Assembly (NCBI GenBank): GCA_021791895.1
Contig: JAJYVS010000021.1
Coordinates: 1-46,108 of the forward strand
Source of the DNA: Actinomycetes bacterium
GTDB taxonomy: Bacteria > Actinomycetota > Acidimicrobiia > Acidimicrobiales > RAAP-2
Reading direction: 5' to 3'
Length of the DNA stretch: 46,108 nucleotides
Shown here: piece after piece, positions 24,172 to 34,165 of the stretch
Layout of the letters: every line of letters begins with the position of its first letter
How positions within the stretch are numbered: the stretch's first letter is position 1
Program-made: the position numbers and the translations under genes
Notes under the pieces: generated by a model
Seen by the model: the letters and a program-made list of their open reading frames with translations, nothing else
What the model was told of the DNA's origin: nothing
Database searches by the model: none

Positions 24172-25112
24172 GACACCCTCACGCGTGGGTCGAGCAACCC
24201 GTAAAAGATGTCAACTAGGAGGTTCACCAGAATCACAATCAACGCGGCGATCACCGTCAGTCCTTGGACCACCGGGATGTCGTGATCTTGAACCGAGGCG
24301 ATCATCAGCTGGCCGATCCCGTTCAGGCCGAACACCTGTTCGACCACCAGAGCCCCGCCGAACAGCGCCGCGAAGTGGTAACTCATGATGGTGACTACGG
24401 GGATCGACGAGTTCTTGAGCCCGTGCTTGAGCAGCGCGCGACGTTCGGAGAGTCCTCGTGACCGAGCCGCTCGGACGAAGTCCTGGGACATGGTGCTGGC
24501 GAGAGCGCCGCGGGTGTGCCGAGCGATGGCCGCGGCGGGCGCAATCGAGAGGGCGATGGCACCCAGGGCAATCCCGTGCAACCACTGGATCGGATTCTGG
24601 GTGATTGGGGTGTAGCCGGTGGCAGGGAACAGCCTCGTCCAGAGGGCAAAGGGGATGACGAGGAGCATCGCCAGCCAGAACCCGGGGATGGCCAAGCCGA
24701 ACGAGGTGGCGACCTGCAGCGCCTGATCGAGCTTCCCGTTCGGCCTCAAGGCGGCAGCGACGCCCAGCACGAGTCCCTCGATCGCCGCCAGGAACATGCC
24801 GGTGAGGGCGAGCGACAGCGTGACCGGCAGATGCTCGCCGATCATCGAGATCACCGACTGGCCGTTGAGCAGCGAGGAACCGAGCTGCCCCCTGAGGGCG
24901 TGGGACAACCACGTCACGTACTGGACCAACAGCGGGTGATCGAGGCCGAGTTCGTGGTTGAGCCGGGCGATCTGGGCGTTGGTGGCGTCCGGTCCGAGGA
25001 TCACCGACGCCGGGGAGCCTGGCATGAGGTGGAGCAGGGAGAACGTCACCAGCGAGACGACTAGCAGTGTCGGCACGAGCGCAAGCACTCGGCTCAGCAG
25101 CACCCTGCGCAT
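24168..25112 (-). CDS. ABC transporter permease (DppB type)
   Basis: 314 residues with six predicted helices. The N-terminus MRRVLLSRVLALVPTLLVVSLVTFSLLHLMPG is typical of DppB/OppB, followed by the large extracytoplasmic loop (SPASVILGPDATNAQIARLNHELGLDHP). The EAA-type loop is RAARSRGLSERRALLKHGLKN. ATG 25112 is supported by GGGAGG 5 nt upstream; the frame is open further but would read through the operator at 25134. First gene of the transporter operon. The site CTGGAAACGATATC lies 21 nt upstream of the start, so the LacI protein probably blocks this operon. Confidence 0.93.
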   Translation of the reverse strand: MRRVLLSRVLALVPTLLVVSLVTFSLLHLMPGSPASVILGPDATNAQIARLNHELGLDHPLLVQYVTWLSHALRGQLGSSLLNGQSVISMIGEHLPVTLSLALTGMFLAAIEGLVLGVAAALRPNGKLDQALQVATSFGLAIPGFWLAMLLVIPFALWTRLFPATGYTPITQNPIQWLHGIALGAIALSIAPAAAIARHTRGALASTMSQDFVRAARSRGLSERRALLKHGLKNSSIPVVTIMSYHFAALFGGALVVEQVFGLNGIGQLMIASVQDHDIPVVQGLTVIAALIVILVNLLVDIFYGLLDPRVRVS

Positions 25113-25133
25113 CGCCCCTCCCGAAGTCTGCTT

Positions 25134-25147
25134 CTGGAAACGATATC
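25134..25147 (+). promoter_or_regulatory. LacI-type operator, transporter operon
   Basis: CTGGAAACGATATC, 21 nt before the dppB-type start. Only one base differs from the sulfatase-side site (19519-19532), 5.6 kb away, and no other copy was noticed in intergenic DNA of the window. Confidence 0.7.
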
Positions 25148-25776
25148 CGAACCGACCCGCTCTGGCGCCCTGCGTCGTGAACAGCAAGGTTCCCCTTCTC
25201 AGCGCCCGTTGGGGGCTGCGGTCCGGCGCCGCCACCAAAGCTGCTCGTCCCGATTGACGCGGTCGTCGACCCGCCCACCGAGTTGGACCAGCACCACTCT
25301 CAAGCGGACACCTATTCTGCGGCGCTGACCCCAATGCCGAAGGCAGCCTTCCCAGAGGCCAACCGGGCAATCGGTTGGTCGATCCGGCGCCGGTTCAAGG
25401 GTCGCGGAGTTCTGCGGGCGCCCAAAAGTATCCATCGAGCGAGTTCACCGTGTGGTCCTCGAACGACCAAGCCCTCACCCTGGGCCACGATGCAGAAGCG
25501 AGCCGGACCTCACAGCGACCTGCAACCCGACGAGGGGTCATCTCGACCGATCGACCGTCGCTGCGCCGGCCGATCACCTGTTCGATGACCCGATGAGCTT
25601 TCGCAGCTGGTGGTCGTCCTTGTGGTGGTCGCAGCGAGCCCGCCGCGCAATCCTCCGCGAATCCAGGGTCTGTTCAGGATGAAGTCGTCACCAGCTCTGT
25701 GCACACCGGCTCCACCCGGCGACCGAACCCGGGTGGCCCGTAAGCTTGGCGGGTCGCCATCTTCGAGGAGGGTCCC
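25148..25776. other. Long divergent intergenic region, no gene supported
   Basis: About 630 nt between the transporter operon and the aldolase-like gene. It should hold both promoters. Several short frames on both strands lack ribosome sites and recognisable features. No operator of the CTGGAAACG type was seen near the aldolase-like gene, so that gene is probably outside the LacI regulon. Confidence 0.5.
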
Positions 25777-26544
25777 ATGCCCGAGCTGCTCCCCACCCCG
25801 CCGAACGGCCGTCCCTACGACGATCCGGCGATCGAACGCCTCCACCGCAAACAGCGCCTGGCCGCCGGCTTTCGCCTGTTCTCCCGGTTCGGCTTCGAAG
25901 AAGGAGTGGCCGGCCACATCACCGCCCGGGACCCCGAGGACATCGAGACGTTTTGGGTGAACCCCTTCGCCATGGCCTTCGCCCACATCTCGGTCTCCGA
26001 CCTCATCCAGGTGAACGCGGCCGGCGAAGTCATCTCCGGCGACCGGCCCGTCAACCGGGCGGCCTTCGCCATCCACTCGCAGGTCCACGCGGCGCGGCCC
26101 GACGTGGTGGCCGCCGCCCACAGCCACTCGGTCCACGGGAAGGCCTGGTCGGCCCTGGGCCGGCTGCTCGAGCCCATCACCCAAGACGTCTGCGCCTTCT
26201 ACCAGGACCACGCGCTGTTCGACGACTACACCGGCGTGGTGGTGGACACCGAGGAGGGCAAGCGGATCGCCCACGCGCTCGGCGGCAACAAGGCGGTCAT
26301 CCTGCGCAACCACGGGCTCTTGACCGTCGGGACGAGCGTCGAGGAGGCGGTCTGGTGGTTCGTCACCATGGAGCGCTCCTGCCAGGCACAGCTGCTGGCC
26401 TCGGCCGCCGGTCAGACCGTGCTCATTGACCCCGAGCAGGCCGCGCTCACCCACTCCCAGGTTGGCGGCACCGGTGCCGGCCGCGTCAACTTCAGGCCGC
26501 TCCTCGAGCGGATCGTGCGTGACCAGCCCGATCTGTTGAACTGA
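25777..26544 (+). CDS. Class II aldolase/adducin-family protein
   Basis: 255 residues. The N-terminal part has EEGVAGHITARDPED, the adducin-type form of the substrate loop. Metal ligands are the histidines of AAAHSHSVHGKAW and LRNHGLLTVG, as in fuculose-phosphate aldolase folds. Members with this motif pattern are often annotated only as class II aldolase/adducin, and the actual reaction (aldol cleavage, decarboxylation or other) is unknown. ATG 25777 follows GAGGAGGG with about 4 nt spacing, a strong site. It converges on gcvPB with a 268-nt gap, and no partner kinase or isomerase of a sugar-phosphate pathway is adjacent. Confidence 0.88.
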   Translation: MPELLPTPPNGRPYDDPAIERLHRKQRLAAGFRLFSRFGFEEGVAGHITARDPEDIETFWVNPFAMAFAHISVSDLIQVNAAGEVISGDRPVNRAAFAIHSQVHAARPDVVAAAHSHSVHGKAWSALGRLLEPITQDVCAFYQDHALFDDYTGVVVDTEEGKRIAHALGGNKAVILRNHGLLTVGTSVEEAVWWFVTMERSCQAQLLASAAGQTVLIDPEQAALTHSQVGGTGAGRVNFRPLLERIVRDQPDLLN

Positions 26545-26804
26545 ACCCGAGCGGGGACGAGCACCCGACGCCTCACCATGCCCCACGGTCCCCGAGCCGG
26601 TCGTTGAGTCCCGAACAGTGCTCTGACGTCGTCGGCCTGCGGGCCCAGCCCCGACGCCCCAGCTGGTGGAGGAGCGACGAGCTGGCGAGGGGCAGGGTCA
26701 CCCCGACGCTGCAGACCGTCGAGGGGTCCAAGCCCGGAGTGGAGCACCACGAGGGTCTCGACGCGGGCGACACTTGCGGTCGGTGGTTCGGCCCGGTGCC
26801 GGCG

Positions 26805-26821
26805 CGGCGCCCTCAGCGCCG
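26805..26821. terminator. Possible hairpin between convergent aldolase-like and gcvPB genes
   Basis: CGGCGC (26805-26810) and GCGCCG (26816-26821) can pair around a 5-nt loop that includes part of the gcvPB stop codon. Stem is short and there is no T-tract. Confidence 0.25.
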
Positions 26822-28327
26822 GGCGTCAAACGTCGGGATCAACATGCGCGCTGCCCGGGCCTCGTCGACCCGACGCACCGGGGTGGTGGTGGGCGCGTCG
26901 GCGAGCTCGTGGCGCTCGGCGCGGGCCACCACCCGCTCGATCGCCTCGGCCAGCGCGACGAGCGTCTCGTAGCTCTCGGTCTCGGTCGGCTCCACCATGA
27001 GGGCGTCGTCCACGATGAGCGGGAACGCGACGGTCGGCGGGTGGAAACCCTCGTCGATGAGCCCCTTGGCCACGTCGTGGGCGCTGGCCCCAGTCCGCTT
27101 GTGCACCGGGGCGGCCGAGAACACCACCTCGTGCATGCAGGGACGGTCGAACGGCACCGCCAGGGTGCCCGCGAGGCGCCGGCGGAGCCAGTTGGCGTTC
27201 AAGACCGCCCGCTCGGCCACCCGCAGCAGCCCGTCGCGACCGTGGACCTCGATGTAGGCGAGGGCCCGGGCCAGCACCAGGGCGTTGCCGTGCCATCCGT
27301 GGACCCGCCCGATCGAGCGGGCCGGGGTCGCCCAGCCGTAGCGGGGTGGGTCGTCGGGGCCGGCCGACTCGAGCCGCACCGCCCGGGGGCCGGGGAGGAA
27401 GTCGGCCAGGTGCCCGGCCACCGCCACCGGGCCCGCCCCGGGGCCACCGCCGCCGTGGGGGGTGGCGAAGGTCTTGTGCAGGTTGAGATGCACGATGTCG
27501 AACCCCATGTCGCCGGGGCGGACGACCCCCAAGATGGCATTGAGGTTGGCGCCGTCGTAGTACATGAGCCCGCCGACCTCGTGGACGGCGTCGGCGATCT
27601 CGACGATGTCCTCCTCGAAGAGCCCGAGCGTGTTGGGGTTGGTCAGCATCATCCCGGCCACGTCGTCGTCGAGGACCTGGCGGAGCGCACCGACGTCCAC
27701 GCACCCGCGCTCGTCGCTCTGCACCGTCGTGACCTCGTAGCCGCCCAGGGTGACCGACGCCGGGTTGGTCCCGTGAGCCGAGTCGGGGATGATGACCCGC
27801 TGGCGGCGCTCGCCGCGCGCCTCGTCGTAGGCCCGCATGAGCAACAGCCCGGTGAGCTCACCGGCGGCACCGGCGGCCGGCTGCAGCGTGGCCGCCGCCA
27901 TCCCGGCCAGCTCGCACAGCGCCCGTTCCAACTCGGTCAGCGTGGCCAGCCATCCCTGGGCCAGCTCCGCCGGGGCGGCCGGATGGACGTCGGACAGGCC
28001 CGACAGCGCGGCCACCGCGTCGCAGACCTTCGGGTTGTACTTCATGGTGCACGAGCCGAGCGGGTAGGCGCCGAGGTCGACCGAGTACTGCCGATGGCTC
28101 AGCCGGGTGAAGTGCCCGACCAGGTCGCGCTCGGACACCTCGGCCAGCGCCACCGGCTCGGACCGCTGGTGCTCGGGCGGGACCAGCTCGTCGGGGCCCA
28201 GCTCCTCGAAACCCGACGTCGGAAGCTGGTAGCTCCTGCGACCGGGCCGGGACAGCTCGAAGATGGTCGGCTCAGCCTCCCGTCCGACGAGCGGCGCGCT
28301 GGCCGCCCGGCCCCCGGCGGCGCTCAC
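26813..28327 (-). CDS. gcvPB: Glycine dehydrogenase (decarboxylating) subunit 2
   Basis: 504 residues; the C-terminal half of the P-protein in organisms with a split enzyme. With GcvPA it decarboxylates glycine using pyridoxal phosphate and passes the aminomethyl group to lipoyl-GcvH. Landmarks are YPLGSCTMKYNPK, PDSAHGTNPAS, GLMYYDGANLNAI and the PLP lysine in HLNLHKTFATPHGGGGPG. The GTG at 28327 overlaps the gcvPA stop (GTGA), so the two subunits are translationally coupled; the longer frame to 28945 overlaps gcvPA and is false. Last gene of the MerR-nuclease-gcvT-gcvPA-gcvPB operon. The last 25 residues are variable. Confidence 0.96.
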   Translation of the reverse strand: MSAAGGRAASAPLVGREAEPTIFELSRPGRRSYQLPTSGFEELGPDELVPPEHQRSEPVALAEVSERDLVGHFTRLSHRQYSVDLGAYPLGSCTMKYNPKVCDAVAALSGLSDVHPAAPAELAQGWLATLTELERALCELAGMAAATLQPAAGAAGELTGLLLMRAYDEARGERRQRVIIPDSAHGTNPASVTLGGYEVTTVQSDERGCVDVGALRQVLDDDVAGMMLTNPNTLGLFEEDIVEIADAVHEVGGLMYYDGANLNAILGVVRPGDMGFDIVHLNLHKTFATPHGGGGPGAGPVAVAGHLADFLPGPRAVRLESAGPDDPPRYGWATPARSIGRVHGWHGNALVLARALAYIEVHGRDGLLRVAERAVLNANWLRRRLAGTLAVPFDRPCMHEVVFSAAPVHKRTGASAHDVAKGLIDEGFHPPTVAFPLIVDDALMVEPTETESYETLVALAEAIERVVARAERHELADAPTTTPVRRVDEARAARMLIPTFDARR

Positions 28328-29685
28328 CGGAGCGCCTTGTCGAACGCGGCCACGAAGCGGTCGATCTCGGTCCGGGTCCGCCGCTCGGTGACGCTGACCA
28401 AGAGGGCGTTCGGCGCCTCCTCGGCCCCGACCGAGCCATCGCCGTCCTCCCCCACCAGCTGGTCGAGAGCCACCCCGGCCAAGAACCCCTCCTCGGCCAG
28501 GCGGGCCTGGACCACGGCCGCCGGGACGCGGAGCCCGAGCGCGAACTCGCGCACGGTGGGGGTGGTCCCGGTCAACGGTTCGACCCCGTCGAGGGCGAGC
28601 AGACCCGCTCGGCAGTGCTGCGCGCCCCGGGCGCACCGGGTGGCCACCTCGGCCAGGCCGGCCGTGCCCAACCAGCCCAGCTGGACCGCGGCGGTCAGCG
28701 CGATGAGGGTCTGGTTGGTGCAGACGTTGGAAGTCGCCTTCTCCCGGCGGATGTCCTGTTCGCGGGCCCGCAGCGTGGTCACGTAAGCCCGCGTGCCGTC
28801 GGCGTCGACCGTCTCGCCCACCAGGCGACCCGGAAGACGGCGCACGTGGGCCGACGAGCAGGCGAACAGGCCGAGATACGGGCCGCCGAACCCGAGCGGG
28901 GCGCCGAAGGGCTGGCCCTCCCCCACCGCCACGTCCGCGCCCCACTCGCCGGGGCTCTTTAGGATGCCGGCCGCCACCGGGTCCGCCGCCACCGCCAACA
29001 GGGCCCCGCGGGCGTCGGCCGCCGCCCGTGCCGCCCCCAGGTCCTCCAGGCAGCCCAGGTAGTTGGGGTAGCCGACCACCACGGCCCCGGCCTCCTCCGA
29101 GTCGGCCGTCGACCAGTCGCTCCGCCCCTCGGTGAGGGGGACCTCGACCAGCTGGTGGCCGGTGCCGGCGGCGAAGGTGGCGAGCACCGCCCGCCAGTTC
29201 GGATGGACCCCGGCCGAGACCAGCACCCGGTGCCGACCGGTCGCCCCGACCGCCAGGTTCACCGCCTCGACGAGCGCGCTCGCCCCGTCGTAGAGGGAGG
29301 CGTTGGCGATCGGCAGCCCGAAGAGCCGGCTCACCATGGTCTGGAACTCGAAGATGGCCTGGAGCCCGCCCTGGGCCACCTCGGGCTGGTAGGGGGTGTA
29401 GGCGGTCACGAACTCCGAGCGCGACGCCAGCTGGCGGACGACCGGCGGCACCTCGTGGTCGTAGGCGCCGGCCCCGGCGAAGCAGATCAGCTCGGCCGCC
29501 CGGTTGGCCCGGGCCCGGGCCCGGGCCAGGACGTCGGGCTCGGGGCTCCCGGTGTCGAGCGCCAGCTCCCGGTTCAGCCGCAGCGCGGCGGGGACGGCGG
29601 CGAAGAGCTCGTCGAGGGTGGCCAGCCCGAGGAACTCGAGCATGGCGGCGACGTCCTCGTCGGTGTGGGGCAGGTAGTCGGGCAT
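28324..29685 (-). CDS. gcvPA: Glycine dehydrogenase (decarboxylating) subunit 1
   Basis: 453 residues, the N-terminal half-type subunit of the split P-protein. Landmarks: MPDYLPHTDEDVAAMLEFLG, FAGAGAYDHEVPPVVRQLASR, TPYQPEVAQGGLQAIFEFQTM and ATSNVCTNQTLIALTAAVQL. ATG 29685 lies 1 nt after the gcvT stop. Length agrees with the family. It lies in an operon with gcvT and gcvPB; gcvH is 11 kb away in another operon and lpd is not in the window. Confidence 0.96.
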   Translation of the reverse strand: MPDYLPHTDEDVAAMLEFLGLATLDELFAAVPAALRLNRELALDTGSPEPDVLARARARANRAAELICFAGAGAYDHEVPPVVRQLASRSEFVTAYTPYQPEVAQGGLQAIFEFQTMVSRLFGLPIANASLYDGASALVEAVNLAVGATGRHRVLVSAGVHPNWRAVLATFAAGTGHQLVEVPLTEGRSDWSTADSEEAGAVVVGYPNYLGCLEDLGAARAAADARGALLAVAADPVAAGILKSPGEWGADVAVGEGQPFGAPLGFGGPYLGLFACSSAHVRRLPGRLVGETVDADGTRAYVTTLRAREQDIRREKATSNVCTNQTLIALTAAVQLGWLGTAGLAEVATRCARGAQHCRAGLLALDGVEPLTGTTPTVREFALGLRVPAAVVQARLAEEGFLAGVALDQLVGEDGDGSVGAEEAPNALLVSVTERRTRTEIDRFVAAFDKALR

Positions 29686-29686
29686 C

Positions 29687-30769
29687 TCACGCGCCCCGGA
29701 CGTAGAAGGGCAGCCGGTGCAGCCGACCGGGCAGCTCGCGCCCCCGCTCGTCGATGGCCACCGGGTCGCCGACCTTCAGGCCGACTGCGGTCTCGATGAA
29801 CGCCAGCGCGATGCCGACGCGCAGGGTGGGCGAGAAGTTGCCGCTCGTCACCTCGCCCACCACCGAGCCCCCGGCCAGCACCGTCGAGCCGTGCCGGGGC
29901 GGCCGGCGGCCATCGAGGAGGATGCCACCCAGCCGGCGGCGCACCCCGTCGCGACGCTCGGCCACGAGGGCCGCCTTGCCGAGGAAGGTCGGCTTGTCCC
30001 AGCCGACGACGAAGGACAGCCCGGCCTGCAGCGGCGTGATCCCCGGGCCGAGCTCGTGGCCGTGCAGCGGCAGGCCGGCCTCGAGCCGCAGGGTGTCGCG
30101 GGCCCCGAGGCCGGCCGGGGTGACCCCGGCCGCCACCAGCGCCTGCCACAGGGCCAAAGCCGCCTCGGCCGGCACGGCGCATTCGACGCCGTCCTCGCCG
30201 GTGTAGCCGGTCCCGGCCACCGTCACCTCGACCCCGCGCCAGCGCACCGGGGCGACGCAGAACCGGTCCACCTCGGCCGCCTCCGGGCTCACCGTGGCGA
30301 GGAGGGCCCGCGCCCGGGGGCCCTGGACGGCGAGCACCGCCCGGTCCTCGGTGGTGTCGGTGCCGCCGAGGACGGCCCGCACCGAGGCGGTGTTGGAGGC
30401 GTTGGGCATCACGTCGAAGACCTCGTCGCGCAGCCACCACACGATCAGGTCGTCGACGACCGAGCCGTCCTCGGCGAGCAGGTGGGTGTACTGGGCCCGG
30501 CCGGTCGAGATCGCGGCGAGGTCGTTGGTCAGGGTCGTCTGCAGCCGATCGAAGGCGCCGGCGCCCTCGATGCGCACCGTGCCGAGGTGGCTCACGTCGA
30601 AGAGCGCAGCACCGCTCCGGCAGGCCAGGTGCTCGGCGACGGTCCCGGTCCGATAGGAGAGCGGCATCTCCCAGCCCCCGAAGTCCACCAACTTCGCGCC
30701 GAGCTCCTGGTGCGCGTGGAAAAGGGGTGACCGTTTCGCCGTCGTGTTCGCGGTCGTGCGCTCGCTCAC
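29687..30769 (-). CDS. gcvT: Aminomethyltransferase (glycine cleavage T-protein)
   Basis: 360 residues. It transfers the methylene group from aminomethyl-lipoyl GcvH to tetrahydrofolate, releasing ammonia. Landmarks: HQELGAKLVDFGGWEMPLSY at the N-terminus, SHLGTVRIEG, GYTGEDGVECAVP, ARDTLRLEAGLPLHGHEL and the C-terminal barrel VVGEVTSGNFSPTL. The GTG at 30769 is 29 nt downstream of the stop of the nuclease-like gene. No glycine riboswitch was recognised before it, consistent with transcription from the MerR promoter further upstream. Confidence 0.95.
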   Translation of the reverse strand: MSERTTANTTAKRSPLFHAHQELGAKLVDFGGWEMPLSYRTGTVAEHLACRSGAALFDVSHLGTVRIEGAGAFDRLQTTLTNDLAAISTGRAQYTHLLAEDGSVVDDLIVWWLRDEVFDVMPNASNTASVRAVLGGTDTTEDRAVLAVQGPRARALLATVSPEAAEVDRFCVAPVRWRGVEVTVAGTGYTGEDGVECAVPAEAALALWQALVAAGVTPAGLGARDTLRLEAGLPLHGHELGPGITPLQAGLSFVVGWDKPTFLGKAALVAERRDGVRRRLGGILLDGRRPPRHGSTVLAGGSVVGEVTSGNFSPTLRVGIALAFIETAVGLKVGDPVAIDERGRELPGRLHRLPFYVRGA

Positions 30770-30798
30770 CGCCCGCTGAGCCTAGGAGACCGGGCGCC

Positions 30799-31188
30799 TC
30801 ACGCGGCCCGCAGCGCCAACGGGTCGAGGCCGTTGCCGACCAACAGGGCGCGGAAGTCCCGCTGGTAAACGACGACCAGCGCCACGTCGGGGTAGAGCTG
30901 GCGCAGCCGGCGGATCTTGGCGTTCTTGCGGGTGACGAGGCGCTGGTCGGCCGTAGTGAGCTCGACGAAGCAGCCCTCGGCCGGCAGCCAGAAGTCGGGG
31001 CGGAACCCCGAGGACGGGGAGCCGTCCTCGCCCCAGTCGAGCGCGAACTCCACCGGCTCGTACTCCCACTCCACCCCGTGCACGTCGAGCAGGGCGGCGA
31101 ACAGGCGCTCGGAGGGGTGCGCGAACCGCACGGAGGCGGCGCGCTGCACCGAGGGGTGGGATGCCCGGTGCGAGTCCGCCGAGCTCAC
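30799..31188 (-). CDS. Small PD-(D/E)XK nuclease-like protein
   Basis: 129 residues. The sequence HPSERLFAALLD ... SGFRPDFWLPAEGCFVELTT has the order of an endonuclease-like core: helix glutamate (Glu27), Asp65 in RPDF and Glu76 in ELTT, followed by basic residues (RLVTRKNAK) that could stand in for the catalytic lysine. The ELTT ending replaces the usual E-x-K, so activity is uncertain. The start ATG overlaps the stop of the MerR gene (ATGA) and gcvT follows 29 nt later, so it is translated with the glycine cleavage genes. Function unknown. Confidence 0.7.
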   Translation of the reverse strand: MSSADSHRASHPSVQRAASVRFAHPSERLFAALLDVHGVEWEYEPVEFALDWGEDGSPSSGFRPDFWLPAEGCFVELTTADQRLVTRKNAKIRRLRQLYPDVALVVVYQRDFRALLVGNGLDPLALRAA

Positions 31189-31751
31189 TCCCCCGACGCT
31201 CTCACGCTGGCTCGCTCGTCGTCCACCGGCACCGCCGGCCGTGAAATGGCCACGATGTCGGCGGCCAGCTCGTTGACCACCCCCGAGAGGGGGACCACGT
31301 TGAACACCCCCTGGGCCCCGGCCAACAGGTCGACCAGCTCCCCGTCGGTGTGGGCCAGAACGGTCGCGGTGTCCGAGAGCACCAGGTTCGCCGACGCGAG
31401 GTCGGCCCCGAGTTCCTCGCGCAGGCAGCCGACCGCCCGGCGGGCCGCCTGCAGGGAGAGGCCCGCATCGAGCAGGCGCTTGATCACCTTCAGCTCGAGC
31501 AGGTCCCGGTAGGAGTAACGCCGTTTGGTGCCGCTCCCCTTCGCCTCGGCCAGCGACGGCCGCAAGAGGCCGGTGCGGGCCCAGTAGTCGAGTTGGCGGT
31601 ACGAGATCCCCACCAGCTGACAGACCTGTGGTCCCCGGAAGCCGTCGTCCCCTTCGGACCCGGGACCCGGGACACTGCCGACACGGATGCCCCGCGCACG
31701 CCCGGCCGTAGCCGTGGCCGCGGCGCGCGACACTGCGCTGCCCTCCGCCAC
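31185..31751 (-). CDS. MerR-family transcriptional regulator (Rv1830-like)
   Basis: 188 residues from GTG 31751, chosen because GGAGGAGGAG lies just 3 nt upstream; GTG 31787 is an alternative. The winged helix is GPQVCQLVGISYRQLDYWARTGLLRPS with the wing SGTKRRYSYRDLLELKVIKRLLDAGLS. The C-terminal domain (FNVVPLSGVVNELAADIVAIS) is not a metal-binding MerR type and resembles the actinobacterial MerR proteins encoded near garA and glycine cleavage genes. As the first gene of the operon it could control itself and gcvT-gcvPAB. Confidence 0.85.
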   Translation of the reverse strand: MAEGSAVSRAAATATAGRARGIRVGSVPGPGSEGDDGFRGPQVCQLVGISYRQLDYWARTGLLRPSLAEAKGSGTKRRYSYRDLLELKVIKRLLDAGLSLQAARRAVGCLREELGADLASANLVLSDTATVLAHTDGELVDLLAGAQGVFNVVPLSGVVNELAADIVAISRPAVPVDDERASVRASGE

Positions 31752-31868
31752 AATCTCCTCCTCCGCCGTACTTCCTCCCGCGACCACACTACCCCAGGGA
31801 CATCACACGGGGGTAATTACATGGCGGTATTTTCCGAGGCAGCGGGGGTGCAGGGGGTGGCCGGGCGC
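31752..31868 (-). promoter_or_regulatory. Promoter region of the MerR-gcv operon, with palindrome GTAATTAC
   Basis: An AT-richer island at about 31807-31832 breaks the GC-rich surroundings and includes the 8-bp palindrome GTAATTAC (31813-31820). This is the only sizeable gap upstream of the five-gene operon and the likely site of promoter and autoregulation. Individual -35/-10 boxes cannot be fixed. Confidence 0.4.
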
Positions 31869-33575
<1,707 letters not shown>

Positions 33576-33577
33576 TC

Positions 33578-34165
33578 ATGGCCGACGCGCCCCGGCCCCC
33601 GGCACAGAAGCACTTCTCCATGAAGCCGGCGCTCATCGTCGGCGCGCTGGCTGTCGCCATCGTGGCCAGCTTCTCGGTCGGGGCCGCGCTGACGAAGACC
33701 ATTACCCCCCAGGCCAAGGTGCCCGACCGACCGGCCAAGGTGCCCGGGTCGAGCCTGCGGGCGGTGCCGGCCAAAGCCGGCCTGTCGGTGATCGAGACCG
33801 GGGGTGAGCCCCCGGCGAACGTCCTCGACGCCATCACCCTCCCGAAAGGCTCGGTCCGTGGCGCCTCGTCCAACCCCGGCGCCGGGTCGTCCTACGACCG
33901 TCAGGTCGGCTTCTCGGTACACGCGTCCGAGGGCGCGGTGCTCGGCTTCTACCGGGCCGAGTTCAAGGCGCTGGGCTGGCACACCGTGACGAGCGGGCCG
34001 GCCACGAGGAGGCCGGGCACCCAGGTGGTGGGCCAGATCCCCGGCGATGACGGCTTCTACTGGCAGCTCGGCGTGATCGTCTCGCCGAGCACCTTCTCAG
34101 CGTCGGGCGCCACCGACATCACCCGGTTCACACTGCGCATCCTCCAGGTCCAGGACCAGCTGTGA
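33578..34165 (+). CDS. Membrane-anchored protein of unknown function
   Basis: 195 residues from ATG 33578. A single helix (about 17-36, LIVGALAVAIVASFSVGAAL) anchors a mostly extracytoplasmic part. Its C-terminal region (SYDRQVGFSVHASEGAVLGFYRAEFKALGWHTV ... GDDGFYWQLGVIVSPS) is a compact alpha/beta domain of a kind seen in actinobacterial hypothetical lipoproteins. It follows thiD by 11 nt. The last 69 bp overlap the convergent glycosyltransferase gene. I recognise no function. Confidence 0.7.
   Translation: MADAPRPPAQKHFSMKPALIVGALAVAIVASFSVGAALTKTITPQAKVPDRPAKVPGSSLRAVPAKAGLSVIETGGEPPANVLDAITLPKGSVRGASSNPGAGSSYDRQVGFSVHASEGAVLGFYRAEFKALGWHTVTSGPATRRPGTQVVGQIPGDDGFYWQLGVIVSPSTFSASGATDITRFTLRILQVQDQL

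Noticed and set aside
30770-31868. Glycine or TPP riboswitch near gcvT or thiG/thiD
   Set aside because: The gaps before gcvT (29 nt) and between thiG and thiD (42 nt) are too short, and no aptamer-like sequence is seen in the MerR leader.
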